A DNA stretch of 64,000 bases from CAYSUS01 sp964434165 (GTDB lineage: Bacteria > Planctomycetota > Planctomycetia > Pirellulales > Thermoguttaceae): positions 1 to 64,000 of the forward strand of contig CAYSUS010000008.1 of the NCBI GenBank assembly GCA_964434165.1, written 5' to 3'. Under the pieces are notes generated by a model that made no database searches, had not been told where the DNA came from, and saw only the letters and a program-made list of their open reading frames with translations. The first letter of the stretch is position 1; every line of letters starts with the position of its first letter. Made by a program: the position numbers and the translations under genes. Positions 8,663 to 16,419 of this stretch are shown one piece after another.

Positions 8663-9202
8663 CTACCGCGCAATCAGCGCGGCGAGCTGACGCTTGCTGG
8701 CTAGACCCACATGGTGGGCCGTCACGCGCCCGTCCTCGAACACCTTCAGGCTGGGGATCGACTGGACGCCGTATTGCATGGCCAGCTCCGGGCTGCGATC
8801 GACATTGACCTTGACGACCTTGGCGCCGGGGTTCTCCCGGGCGATCTCCTCCAACACCGGCGCGATCCGCTGGCACGGGCCGCACCAGTCGGCGTAGAAA
8901 TCGACCAGCACCGGCACGTCCGCTTCGAGCACCTTCCGGGCGAAATCGCTTGCGTCGGCATGCTCGACGGTTCCGTGACTCCGCGTATCGGACCTTGAGG
9001 ACAGCATGGCGGTTTCTCCTTCGCTCGCTTGGGTTTGTGGGATCTCGATCTGTTCCGATTCGACTGCGGCTGACGACTCGGCCGTGCCGAGCCAGCCGAG
9101 CGCGCAATTGTCGCTCACCGAACAGTAGGCCAGCGCGCCGCCTCCGGCGAGCACGGCCACGACGGCGAAGACCGTCACGGGGTTTGCATTCCAGGAGTTC
9201 AT
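8663..9202 (-). CDS. membrane-anchored thioredoxin
   Basis: Thioredoxin-fold oxidoreductase, 179 residues. Residues 9-27 form one membrane segment, 28-75 a Ser/Glu-rich spacer, and 80-179 a full thioredoxin domain with the redox motif WCGPC at 106-110 and the cis-Pro region GVQSIPSLKVF. The dithiol should face the periplasm and reduce disulfides of exported proteins. GGAAAGGA lies upstream of the ATG at 9202. An internal ATG at 9007 has its own GAAGGAG and would give a plain 114-residue thioredoxin without the anchor. Both forms could exist, or the longer start could be wrong. It stands alone on the minus strand. Confidence 0.88.
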   Translation of the reverse strand: MNSWNANPVTVFAVVAVLAGGGALAYCSVSDNCALGWLGTAESSAAVESEQIEIPQTQASEGETAMLSSRSDTRSHGTVEHADASDFARKVLEADVPVLVDFYADWCGPCQRIAPVLEEIARENPGAKVVKVNVDRSPELAMQYGVQSIPSLKVFEDGRVTAHHVGLASKRQLAALIAR

Positions 9203-9410
9203 TCGGCAGGGTCCTTTCCGGTGGTTGGCCTCTCGACTGCTCCGGGCAGTCGCTTCTTAAGGGGACTGACGCCGAGGGGCGCCACGTGGTTACAGCCGGC
9301 CCCGCGAAAAAACCGGCCCCGCTTGCCAGATGGCCGGATTTCGCCCATCCTGGGGCGCTGCCGGCCCGGCGGGGGGCCGACGGGTTTCCAGGCTGTAGGG
9401 AGGAGCGACC

Positions 9411-10439
9411 ATGATCGACGGCAAGCTCGGGGTAGCCATCCACGGCGTGGGCCAGGTGGCCTACGCCCACGCGGCAAGCTGGCGGCGCAACCCGCACTGC
9501 CGAATCGTCTCGGTCACCAGTCGGCGCAAACAGAGCGCTGAGAAGCTGGTCGAGAAGCTCCAGCTCGATTGCGACGCCGGCGACGACCTCGACGCCGTGC
9601 TGGCCGACCCGCGCGTCGATATCGTCAACCTCAGCGGGCCCAACCACGTCCACACCCCGCAGGGCATTGCCACGGCCGCAGCCGGCAAGCACCTGATGAT
9701 TGAGAAGCCGATGTGCATCTCGATGGAGGAGAACCGGCGCCTGCGCGACGCCGTGGCGGCGGCCGGCGTGAAGAGCGTGGTCGGCTTCGTGCTCCGCTGG
9801 AACCCGCTGTTCGACAACGTCAAGGCGCTGCTGGCCGCCGGGGCCGTGGGCGAGCTGTTTTACGTCGAGGTCGATTACTGGCACGGCCTGGCCGAGTGGT
9901 GGCCCGGCTGGGACTGGGGCCGCACCCTGGCCAGCGGGGTCAGTACGATGCTCACCGGCGGTTGCCATGCGGTGGACGCGATCCGCTATTTCACGGGCCG
10001 CGAGGTCGTCGAGGTGGCGGCCTTCGCCAACAACAAGAAGGGCAAGTTCGAATACCCGGCCAACGTCGTGGCCATCCTCCGCCTGGACGACGACTCGATC
10101 GGCAAGACCTCGGCGCTGTTCGACGCGGAGATGCCGTACGCCTTCAACATCGATCTGGCCGGCACCGAGGGAACGCTGCGCGACAGCCGCGTCTGGTCGA
10201 AGAGGCTCTTCCCGGGCCAGAAGGGCTGGAACACCATGCAGACGATCCTGCCCGACTCGGGCGCGGTCGATCACCATCCGTTCGACGCGCAGATGGACCA
10301 CCTCGTGGACTGCATCCGCGCGGACCGCGAGTCGCACTGCAACATCGCCGACGCCTACAAGACACACGAAGTGTGCATCGCCATCGATCGCTCGATCGCC
10401 CAGCACGGCCGGCCCGTGAAGCTGCCGCTGGAGGGGTGA
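9411..10439 (+). CDS. Gfo/Idh/MocA family oxidoreductase
   Basis: NAD(P)-dependent sugar or inositol dehydrogenase-like protein of 342 residues. The Rossmann N-terminus has GVAIHGVGQVAYAHA in place of the common GxGxxG, the conserved MIEKPM (the EKP motif that places the nicotinamide) lies near residue 102, and the C-terminal alpha/beta domain includes GGCHAVDAIRYFTG, where the His is the likely general acid. AGGGAGGAG directly before the ATG fixes the start. These enzymes are very numerous in planctomycetes, and the substrate cannot be predicted. The next gene on this strand is a URO-D family protein, 187 bases away across a palindrome, so co-transcription is doubtful. Confidence 0.9.
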   Translation: MIDGKLGVAIHGVGQVAYAHAASWRRNPHCRIVSVTSRRKQSAEKLVEKLQLDCDAGDDLDAVLADPRVDIVNLSGPNHVHTPQGIATAAAGKHLMIEKPMCISMEENRRLRDAVAAAGVKSVVGFVLRWNPLFDNVKALLAAGAVGELFYVEVDYWHGLAEWWPGWDWGRTLASGVSTMLTGGCHAVDAIRYFTGREVVEVAAFANNKKGKFEYPANVVAILRLDDDSIGKTSALFDAEMPYAFNIDLAGTEGTLRDSRVWSKRLFPGQKGWNTMQTILPDSGAVDHHPFDAQMDHLVDCIRADRESHCNIADAYKTHEVCIAIDRSIAQHGRPVKLPLEG

Positions 10440-10503
10440 GGGTTTGGGGGGTGGTGGTTATTGGTTGTTGGTTGTCGGGGTGAGTGGTGATTGGGATACG
10501 GAG

Positions 10504-10561
10504 TACGGAAGTGCGGAGTGATGGTGCGAAGACATTTCGCTTCGTACTGCGTACTTCCGTA
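10504..10561. repeat. long intergenic palindrome
   Basis: TACGGAAGTGCGGAGT (10504-10519) pairs with ACTGCGTACTTCCGTA (10546-10561) with two mismatches, and GCGAA/TTCGC forms an inner stem. It sits in the 187-base space between the Gfo/Idh/MocA gene and the URO-D family gene, preceded by a TTGGTTGTTGGTTGTC-type simple repeat. It has the look of a small non-autonomous or REP-like element. Confidence 0.6.
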
Positions 10562-10626
10562 TTTCGAACGTGCCCCCTGCTTCCTGACCTCTCAGTTCTG
10601 CCGCGCACGAGACGACGATCGCGCTC

Positions 10627-11676
10627 ATGCCCCTGACCCCCCGCCAACGCTGGCTCGCGCTTCTGGAAGGCGGCACGCCGGACCGGATCCCCGCCGATTA
10701 CCAGGCCACGCCCGAAGTGACCGCGCGGTTACTTCGCGATCTGGATTGCGCCGACGAAGAGGCCCTGTACCGCGAGCTCGACATCGACGCGCGGCGGCAC
10801 GTCGCGGCCCCCTGGAGGCTTCCGCACCACCCGGACGATCGGCAGGCCGACATGTGGGGCATCCGCTACCGCAAGGCCGAGTACGGCGGCGGGATCTACG
10901 ACGAGCCGTGCTTCCACCCGCTGGCGGAGGCCGAGTCGGTGGCCGAAATCGACTCGCACCGCTGGCCCGACCCGGAGGATTTCGACTACTCGGCCGTTTC
11001 CGGGGCCCTCGCGGCCGACGACGGATACCGCCCCGTCCACTGCGGCTGCTTTGAGCCGTTTCTTCTCTACGGCTACCTGCGGGGGCTGGAGCGGGCCTTC
11101 GAGGACCTGGCCCTGCGTCCGGAGATCGCCGACGCGGTGCTGGGACACATCTTCGATTTCCACCTGGAGCACCACCGCCGCATGTTCGAGGCCGGCGCCG
11201 GCCGGATCGACACGACCTGGGTGGCCGAGGACCTCGGCTCGCAGACCGGGCCGCTAATGAGCCTGGCCATGTACCGCCGCTTCCTGCTGCCCAACCAAAT
11301 CAGGATGGCCGACCTCGCGCGGCAGTACGGGGTCCACGTGATGTACCACACGGACGGGGCTGCCCGGGCGTTCCTCCCTGACCTCGTCGGTCGGGTCGGC
11401 ATCGAAGTCCTCAACCCGATCCAGTGGCGCTGCCCGGGCATGGAGCGCGAGGGCCTGGTCCGCGACTATGGCGAGCGGATCGTCTTCCACGGCTCGATCG
11501 ACAACCAGCAGACGCTGGCCTTCGGCACGGTCGAGGACGTCGTGCGCGAGGTCCGCGAGAGCATGGCGATCTACGCCGCTGCCCGGTGGATCTGCGCCCC
11601 CTGCCACAACCTGCAGCCGGTCAGCCCGACGGAGAATATCGTGGCGATGTATGGGGCGTTGCGTGGGGAGGGGTGA
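10627..11676 (+). CDS. uroporphyrinogen decarboxylase (URO-D) family protein
   Basis: TIM-barrel protein of the URO-D superfamily, 349 residues, starting MPLTPRQRWLALLEGG, a form usual for the non-haem branch of this superfamily. That branch includes methylcobamide:CoM-type methyltransferases and many uncharacterised planctomycete proteins. Visible landmarks are the WVAEDLGSQTGPLMS segment, the YHTDGA segment, and a late HGSIDNQQTLAFG. The N-terminal arginine pair typical of true HemE is absent, so I do not call it a haem enzyme. The C-terminal CAPCHNLQPVSPTENI contains Cys and His residues that could bind metal. It is followed by convergent genes and a palindrome. Confidence 0.8.
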   Translation: MPLTPRQRWLALLEGGTPDRIPADYQATPEVTARLLRDLDCADEEALYRELDIDARRHVAAPWRLPHHPDDRQADMWGIRYRKAEYGGGIYDEPCFHPLAEAESVAEIDSHRWPDPEDFDYSAVSGALAADDGYRPVHCGCFEPFLLYGYLRGLERAFEDLALRPEIADAVLGHIFDFHLEHHRRMFEAGAGRIDTTWVAEDLGSQTGPLMSLAMYRRFLLPNQIRMADLARQYGVHVMYHTDGAARAFLPDLVGRVGIEVLNPIQWRCPGMEREGLVRDYGERIVFHGSIDNQQTLAFGTVEDVVREVRESMAIYAAARWICAPCHNLQPVSPTENIVAMYGALRGEG

Positions 11677-11709
11677 GTAAGTGAGTGGCGGACGGTAAGT
11701 TCACACTCT

Positions 11710-11734
11710 CCCCTCTTCCGCAGCGGGAGAGGGG
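11710..11734. repeat. 12-bp inverted repeat between convergent genes
   Basis: CCCCTCTTCCGC (11710-11721) and GCGGGAGAGGGG (11723-11734) are complementary with one mismatch. This is the widespread CCCTCTCCCGC-GCGGGAGAGGG type of intergenic palindrome. It lies between the converging ends of the URO-D family gene and the SDR gene, where it could end transcription or protect 3' ends, though no T-run follows. Confidence 0.55.
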
Positions 11735-11884
11735 TGGGGGTGATGGCGGAATGTGTGGGTGAGTGCTCTGGAGACGACTGCCTGCTTCCGGCCCCAATCC
11801 CTGGCGGGTTGTGCCGAATGCGGAGCACGAGAGCAAAAGGCACACGGCGGGATCATCCATTCGCCCTCGCCTTCCGACCTCCCC

Positions 11885-12616
11885 TCACGCATACTCCTGG
11901 TACAGCGGCGTGATCACCAGCTCCGGCACGTGCGCCGTGGGCGGCAGCTTGGCGATGGTCACGACGCAGGCGGCGATGTCCTCGGGCTGGAGCATTTGGG
12001 CCCGCTTCTCGGCCGGGACGGGGACGGGCCGCTGGTCGATGATCGGGGTGTTCGCCTCGCCCGGATAGACGTTGGTCACGCGGATCCCATAAGCCTTTTC
12101 CTCCAGCCCTACCGTCGTGCCCAGGGCGGTCATGCCGAACTTCGACGCGCAATAGCCCACGCCGGCCAGCTTCATCGCACGCTTGCCCGCGATCGACGAG
12201 ACGTTGACGATCAGCCCGTCATCACGCCGCCGCATGCCGGGCAGGGCCGCGTGCATGCAGTAGTAGGCCCCGCTGAGATTGATCGCCACCATCCGGTCCC
12301 AGTCATCGGGGTCGAGCTCGGCCATGGAGCGGCGGGCGACGTTGATCCCGGCGTTGTTCACGAGGATGTCGAGCGGGCCGAGCTGCTCTTCGAGCCAGGC
12401 GAACAGCTCCGCCACCGCGGCGCGGTCCGAGACGTCGCACGGCCGGCCCACGAGCGGCGGATCGCCTTCGTAGGAGGCGACGGCCGCCTGGATCTTCTCC
12501 TCGGTCCGCCCGGTGATGGCCACGCGGCAGCCTTCCCGAGCCAGGCCGATCGCGATGCCCAGTCCGATTCCGCTCGCCCCGCCGGTCACCAGGGCCGACT
12601 TGCCTTGCAGGTTCAT
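11885..12616 (-). CDS. SDR family oxidoreductase
   Basis: Classical short-chain dehydrogenase of 243 residues. TGGASGIG near residue 11 binds the cofactor, NNAG near residue 90 stabilises the sheet, and Ser of NVSSIAG with YCASK near residue 155 forms the Ser-Tyr-Lys catalytic set. The acidic/basic pattern after strand two (ITGRTEEK) suggests NADP(H) rather than NAD(H). The start at 12616 is supported by AAGGAG; longer in-frame readings upstream are not coding. The substrate is unknown. Confidence 0.92.
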   Translation of the reverse strand: MNLQGKSALVTGGASGIGLGIAIGLAREGCRVAITGRTEEKIQAAVASYEGDPPLVGRPCDVSDRAAVAELFAWLEEQLGPLDILVNNAGINVARRSMAELDPDDWDRMVAINLSGAYYCMHAALPGMRRRDDGLIVNVSSIAGKRAMKLAGVGYCASKFGMTALGTTVGLEEKAYGIRVTNVYPGEANTPIIDQRPVPVPAEKRAQMLQPEDIAACVVTIAKLPPTAHVPELVITPLYQEYA

Positions 12617-12767
12617 AGGGACTCCTTCTCTGGTGACGAACAGATACGGTGCACCGCGCCCGCCGGTCCGTGACACCGTATCACCGTACCGCGCGCCGGG
12701 GCCGTCGCAAAGGGGGCAGCCGGTCCCCCGCTTGATGCTGGGTGGGGGGCGTCCCATAATTGAGGGC

Positions 12768-13727
12768 ATGGACCAGGACCACGGGCAGATCGACACGGCG
12801 ATCCGGGTCGTCACCCCCGAGAACATCGCGTTCCGCTACACGGTCGCCGGGCCCTTCCGGCGCCTGGTGGCCTATTTGCTCGACCTGCTCATCCGCTTCG
12901 CCGTGGCCTGGGCCGGGATGATGGCGGTGGGCTTCATGTCCGGCATCATCGGCCTGCCCGGGCTGGGGTTCGGCATGGCGGCGGTGCTGATTTTCGCGCT
13001 GATCTGGTTCTATGGCGGTCTGTTCGAGGCGTTCTGGAACGGGCAGACGCCGGGCAAGCGGGCCCTGAAGATCCGCGTGGTGACCGTGGACGGCCAGCCG
13101 GTCAACGCCTTTCAGGCCATCCTCCGCAACGTGCTCCGCGCGATCGACTGCCAGCCCTTCCCCTTCTACCAGGTCGGGCTCTGGTCGGCCAGTCTCAACG
13201 ACCGGTTCCAGCGCCTGGGCGACCTGGCCTGCGGCACGATGGTCGTCTTGGACGAGCCGAACTGGTTCTTCGGCATGATGCGGGTCGATGAGCCCGAGGC
13301 GATCCGGCTGGCCTCGCAGATTCCGGCCAACTTCCAGACCCCGCGGTCTCTCGCCCGATCGCTGGCGGCTTACGTACAACGGCGACGGTTCTTTCCCCCC
13401 GGGCGGCGTTACGAAATGGCCGGCCATCTCGGCGAGCCGCTCGTGGAGCGATTGGGTCTTCCGCCCCAGACCGACCACGACCTCTTGCTCTGCGCGCTGT
13501 ATCACCGCACGTTCATCACCGACCGCGCCGATGACGCCCGGGCAGCCGGCGTCTCGCCCTTCGCCCCCGCCGCCGCGCCGCCGCAGGGGCGCATGGCGGG
13601 CGAGAACCCTTTCGCCCAGGCCCTGGCCACCCCGGAGATCGTCGAGGCCGAGTCGGTGGCCGACGGCGGCGAGCCGGTCGATCGGAGACCCCGCCGGGTG
13701 GACTTCCGCAGGAGGCGGTTTTCATGA
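12768..13727 (+). CDS. RDD family membrane protein
   Basis: First gene of a seven-gene operon. The 319-residue protein begins with the RDD domain, residues about 20-165: FRRLVAYLLDLLIRF contains the family Arg and Asp of membrane segment 1, further segments follow at about 40-60 and 70-88, and GQTPGKRALKIRVV is the family loop. The remaining 150 residues are a cytoplasmic tail rich in Ala, Pro and Arg. RDD proteins are small integral membrane proteins, some implicated in cation/proton exchange; in this operon type the role is unknown. The stop overlaps the next start by four bases (ATGA), showing translational coupling. Confidence 0.9.
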   Translation: MDQDHGQIDTAIRVVTPENIAFRYTVAGPFRRLVAYLLDLLIRFAVAWAGMMAVGFMSGIIGLPGLGFGMAAVLIFALIWFYGGLFEAFWNGQTPGKRALKIRVVTVDGQPVNAFQAILRNVLRAIDCQPFPFYQVGLWSASLNDRFQRLGDLACGTMVVLDEPNWFFGMMRVDEPEAIRLASQIPANFQTPRSLARSLAAYVQRRRFFPPGRRYEMAGHLGEPLVERLGLPPQTDHDLLLCALYHRTFITDRADDARAAGVSPFAPAAAPPQGRMAGENPFAQALATPEIVEAESVADGGEPVDRRPRRVDFRRRRFS

Positions 13728-14701
13728 AGGTCTCCGACTTGCTCGAGGCCCGCCGCGCGAACTGGCACGAGCTGGAGCAGCTCTGCACGGTCCTGGAGAC
13801 GACGTCCCCGCGGAAGCGCGACCCGCGCCTGGCGTCGCGGTTCGCCGCGCTGTACCGGGCGGCCTGCGCCGACCTGGCCCTGGCCGACGCCTACCAGCTC
13901 CCGCCCGGCGCCGTCCATTATCTCCACCAGTTGGTCGCCCGGGCGCACAACCAGCTCTACCGCAGCCGGCGGTTCCGGTTCTCGGCCTGGACCCGGCTGA
14001 TGCTGGTGGACGTCCCGCGGCAGCTCTACCAGGACAACTACCTCCGCGTGGCGTTCGTCGTGTTCTGGGGCGTGTTCTTCCTCTCCGCCTACATGGGCGC
14101 CAGCAACGGCGATTTCGCCGAGACGATCGCCGGCCGCGAGCGCCTCGTGGGGCTGGAGGAGATGTACTCCTCGCCCATCGCCGGCCGCGGGACCGACATG
14201 GACCTGAGAATGTTCGGCCTGTACGTCCTGATCAATCCGACCATCGGTCTGCGGTGCTTCGCGTTCGGGCTGGCGTTCGGCATCGGCGGGCTGTACGTGC
14301 TGGTGTACAATGCGGCGCTGCTGGGCGGGATGACCGGCTACATGGTGCAGCTTCCGCAGGGCGAGAACTACCTGCACTTCATTACCGCCCACGCGCCCTT
14401 CGAGCTGACCGCGGTCGTGCTCTCGGCCGCAGCCGGGATGCGGCTGGGGTTCTCCCTGGTGGATACCGGCGGGCGCACCCGCGCCGCGGCCCTCCGCGAG
14501 ACGGCCGTCCAGGCCGTGCCCGCCATGTGCGCCGCCGTGATCCTCTTCCTCCTCGCCGCGCTGATCGAGGGCTTCATCTCGGCCGCGCAGCTGCCTTACT
14601 GGTTCAAGGTGCTCGTGGCGATGGCTTCGGCCGGCCTGCTGATGTTCTATTTCGTAATGCTCGGCTTTCCGCCGGGCGAGGCGCCGAGCCGGGAGCCCTG
14701 A
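13724..14701 (+). CDS. stage II sporulation protein M (SpoIIM)-like membrane protein
   Basis: Integral membrane protein of 325 residues matching the SpoIIM/DUF95 group: a long amphipathic N-terminus (MKVSDLLEARRANWHELEQL), then about five membrane segments (roughly 110-128, 165-205, 225-245, 265-285, 295-315) with the typical GLAFGIGGLYVLVYNAALLG stretch. In Bacillus, SpoIIM helps membrane migration during engulfment with SpoIID/SpoIIP. Planctomycetes do not form endospores, and here it always travels with RDD, MoxR and DUF58 genes, so the role is probably in envelope remodelling. It overlaps the RDD gene by four bases and is three bases before the next gene. Confidence 0.9.
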   Translation: MKVSDLLEARRANWHELEQLCTVLETTSPRKRDPRLASRFAALYRAACADLALADAYQLPPGAVHYLHQLVARAHNQLYRSRRFRFSAWTRLMLVDVPRQLYQDNYLRVAFVVFWGVFFLSAYMGASNGDFAETIAGRERLVGLEEMYSSPIAGRGTDMDLRMFGLYVLINPTIGLRCFAFGLAFGIGGLYVLVYNAALLGGMTGYMVQLPQGENYLHFITAHAPFELTAVVLSAAAGMRLGFSLVDTGGRTRAAALRETAVQAVPAMCAAVILFLLAALIEGFISAAQLPYWFKVLVAMASAGLLMFYFVMLGFPPGEAPSREP

Positions 14702-14704
14702 CCC

Positions 14705-15649
14705 ATGGCCGCAGATCGGATGCTCAGGACGGCACGGCCCCGCGGCAACGGCGAGGCCGCGCCCCACCCCGGCGGGGGCTTTTGGCTGGAGCTGGACCGC
14801 ACCACGATCGCCATTCGGGAGCGGGCCTATCCCGACATCCTCGACCTGGCCCTGCGCGTGATCCGGGCCCACGCCGGCCCGCTGCTGGCGGCCCTGGCCC
14901 TGGGCGCGATTCCCCTGGCCCTGCTGAACCACTGGCTGCTCTGGGATTACGCCGACGCCGACATCGAGCTGGGGTTTCCCTTCCAGTACGTGGTCTACAC
15001 CCTGTTGCTGGTGACCTGGGAGATGCCGCTGGCCGCGGCGCCGGCCACGGCCTTCCTGGGCGAGGCCATGTTCAACCGTCGGCCCCAGCGCCGCCGCGTG
15101 CTGCGCACGCTCCGCCAGACCGCCGCGCAGGTGTTCCTCTACCAGGTCCTCTATCGCGGCTGGCCCGTGCCCCTCGTGCTGTTCGCGCCGACGTGGGTCG
15201 GCACGCTGGCCCTGTTGGGTCTGATGATCTACTGGCCCATCCTGTACATCACCCGGCCGTATCTGGGCGAGGTGATCCTCCTGGAGCGGAACCCCCTTCA
15301 GCCGACGCGAGCCAACGCCATGACGACGTCGAGGCGCTCCGGGAACCTGCACGGCGGCTACACGGGCGATCTGTTCGCCCGCTGGTTGGCCGCGCTGGCC
15401 GCGGGCGGCCTGCTGTTCGGCTCGGTGTGGGGATCGATCTGGCTCCTCCGGGCGGCCCTTCTGACCGAGATCCGTTGGGACAGCCTGATGTGGACCTGGT
15501 ACTTCCAGGCGTCGCTGTGGCTGGTGGCCGGGTTCTTCACCGTGGTCCGCTTCCTGAGCTACCTGGACCTGAGGATTCGCCGTGAGGGCTGGGAGGTGGA
15601 GTTGAGGATGCGCGCCGAAGAGGGCCGGCTGGTGAGGTCGCTGGCATGA
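14705..15649 (+). CDS. operon membrane protein of unknown function
   Basis: Not recognised as a named family. It has 314 residues with about five to six hydrophobic segments (about 52-72, 92-118, 150-182, 232-256, 268-290) and basic loops between them. The start ATG lies three bases after the SpoIIM-like stop, and its own stop overlaps the DUF4129 start by four bases, so it is translationally coupled on both sides and clearly belongs to the operon. A protein in this slot is a regular part of planctomycete RDD/SpoIIM/MoxR/DUF58 clusters; a structural or transport role in the same membrane complex is an inference. Confidence 0.8.
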   Translation: MAADRMLRTARPRGNGEAAPHPGGGFWLELDRTTIAIRERAYPDILDLALRVIRAHAGPLLAALALGAIPLALLNHWLLWDYADADIELGFPFQYVVYTLLLVTWEMPLAAAPATAFLGEAMFNRRPQRRRVLRTLRQTAAQVFLYQVLYRGWPVPLVLFAPTWVGTLALLGLMIYWPILYITRPYLGEVILLERNPLQPTRANAMTTSRRSGNLHGGYTGDLFARWLAALAAGGLLFGSVWGSIWLLRAALLTEIRWDSLMWTWYFQASLWLVAGFFTVVRFLSYLDLRIRREGWEVELRMRAEEGRLVRSLA

Positions 15650-16407
15650 ATTCCGCCTGGCTCGCCGCGCCGCTTCTTCTCGCCCTGCCCGGGGCCGCCC
15701 CCGAGGACCCGGTCCGCGCGGGCCGCCGGTCGCTCGACCACTGGTGGCGTTACCCGTGGTACGACGCGTCGGGCGACAGCGTGCGTCGAATCGACGTGCG
15801 TGAGCCCTACTCCTGGGACTGGCTGGCCAACTGGCTGGAGGGTCTCGACTTCAGTTGGCTCCAGCGGCTGTTCCGCTGGGGCGGCCAGGCCCTGAGCTGG
15901 CCCAGCACCTTGTTCGGCTGGCTCGCCTGGGCCGCGATCCTGGTGTTGTTCGTGGTAATCGTCTGGCTCCTCTACCGCGCGTGGCGGCGGCGGTGGCGCG
16001 GCGAGGAGCAGGAAGGCGAGGAAGGGGACGACCGGGCCGCGGAAGAAGATCGCTATCGCGTGGAGGCCCTCCCGTTCCCCGTCCAGCGCCGTCGGGGCGA
16101 CCTTTTGGACGAGGCCAGGCTGGCTTACGAGCAGGGCCACTTCGGCCAGGCGGCCATCTACCTGTTCAGCTACCAGCTCGTGGCTCTGGACAAGCACCAC
16201 CGCATCCACCTGACCAAGGGCAAGACCAACCGCCAGTACCTGCGCGAGGTGGGACGCCGCTCGGGCCTCGGACGGATCGTCGAGGCGACTATGGTCGCGT
16301 TCGAGGACGTGTTCTTCGGCAACCGGTCGCTGGACCGCGATCGCTTCGAGCGGTGCTGGGCCGAGCTGCCGCAATTCCAGCGCCTGCTGACCGAGGCGGA
16401 GGCGTGA
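15646..16407 (+). CDS. DUF4129 domain membrane protein
   Basis: Protein of 253 residues: a cleavable or anchoring N-terminal hydrophobic stretch, a periplasmic Trp-rich region (about 25-85), one strong membrane helix at about 91-112, a charged RRRWRGEEQEGEEGDDR stretch, and a cytosolic helical DUF4129 domain at about 145-250 with LAYEQGHFGQAAIYLF. DUF4129 proteins are standard companions of MoxR and DUF58 genes and often of transglutaminase-like proteins. The function is unknown, but the domain resembles a TPR-like adaptor. Its start codon overlaps the stop of the preceding gene. Confidence 0.85.
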   Translation: MNSAWLAAPLLLALPGAAPEDPVRAGRRSLDHWWRYPWYDASGDSVRRIDVREPYSWDWLANWLEGLDFSWLQRLFRWGGQALSWPSTLFGWLAWAAILVLFVVIVWLLYRAWRRRWRGEEQEGEEGDDRAAEEDRYRVEALPFPVQRRRGDLLDEARLAYEQGHFGQAAIYLFSYQLVALDKHHRIHLTKGKTNRQYLREVGRRSGLGRIVEATMVAFEDVFFGNRSLDRDRFERCWAELPQFQRLLTEAEA

Positions 16408-16419
16408 CCGGCGGCCGGC

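Noticed and set aside
10627..11676. Calling the URO-D family gene hemE
   Set aside because: The N-terminal Arg-containing substrate motif of true uroporphyrinogen decarboxylase is absent, no other haem gene adjoins, and the layout fits the uncharacterised or methyltransferase-like branch.
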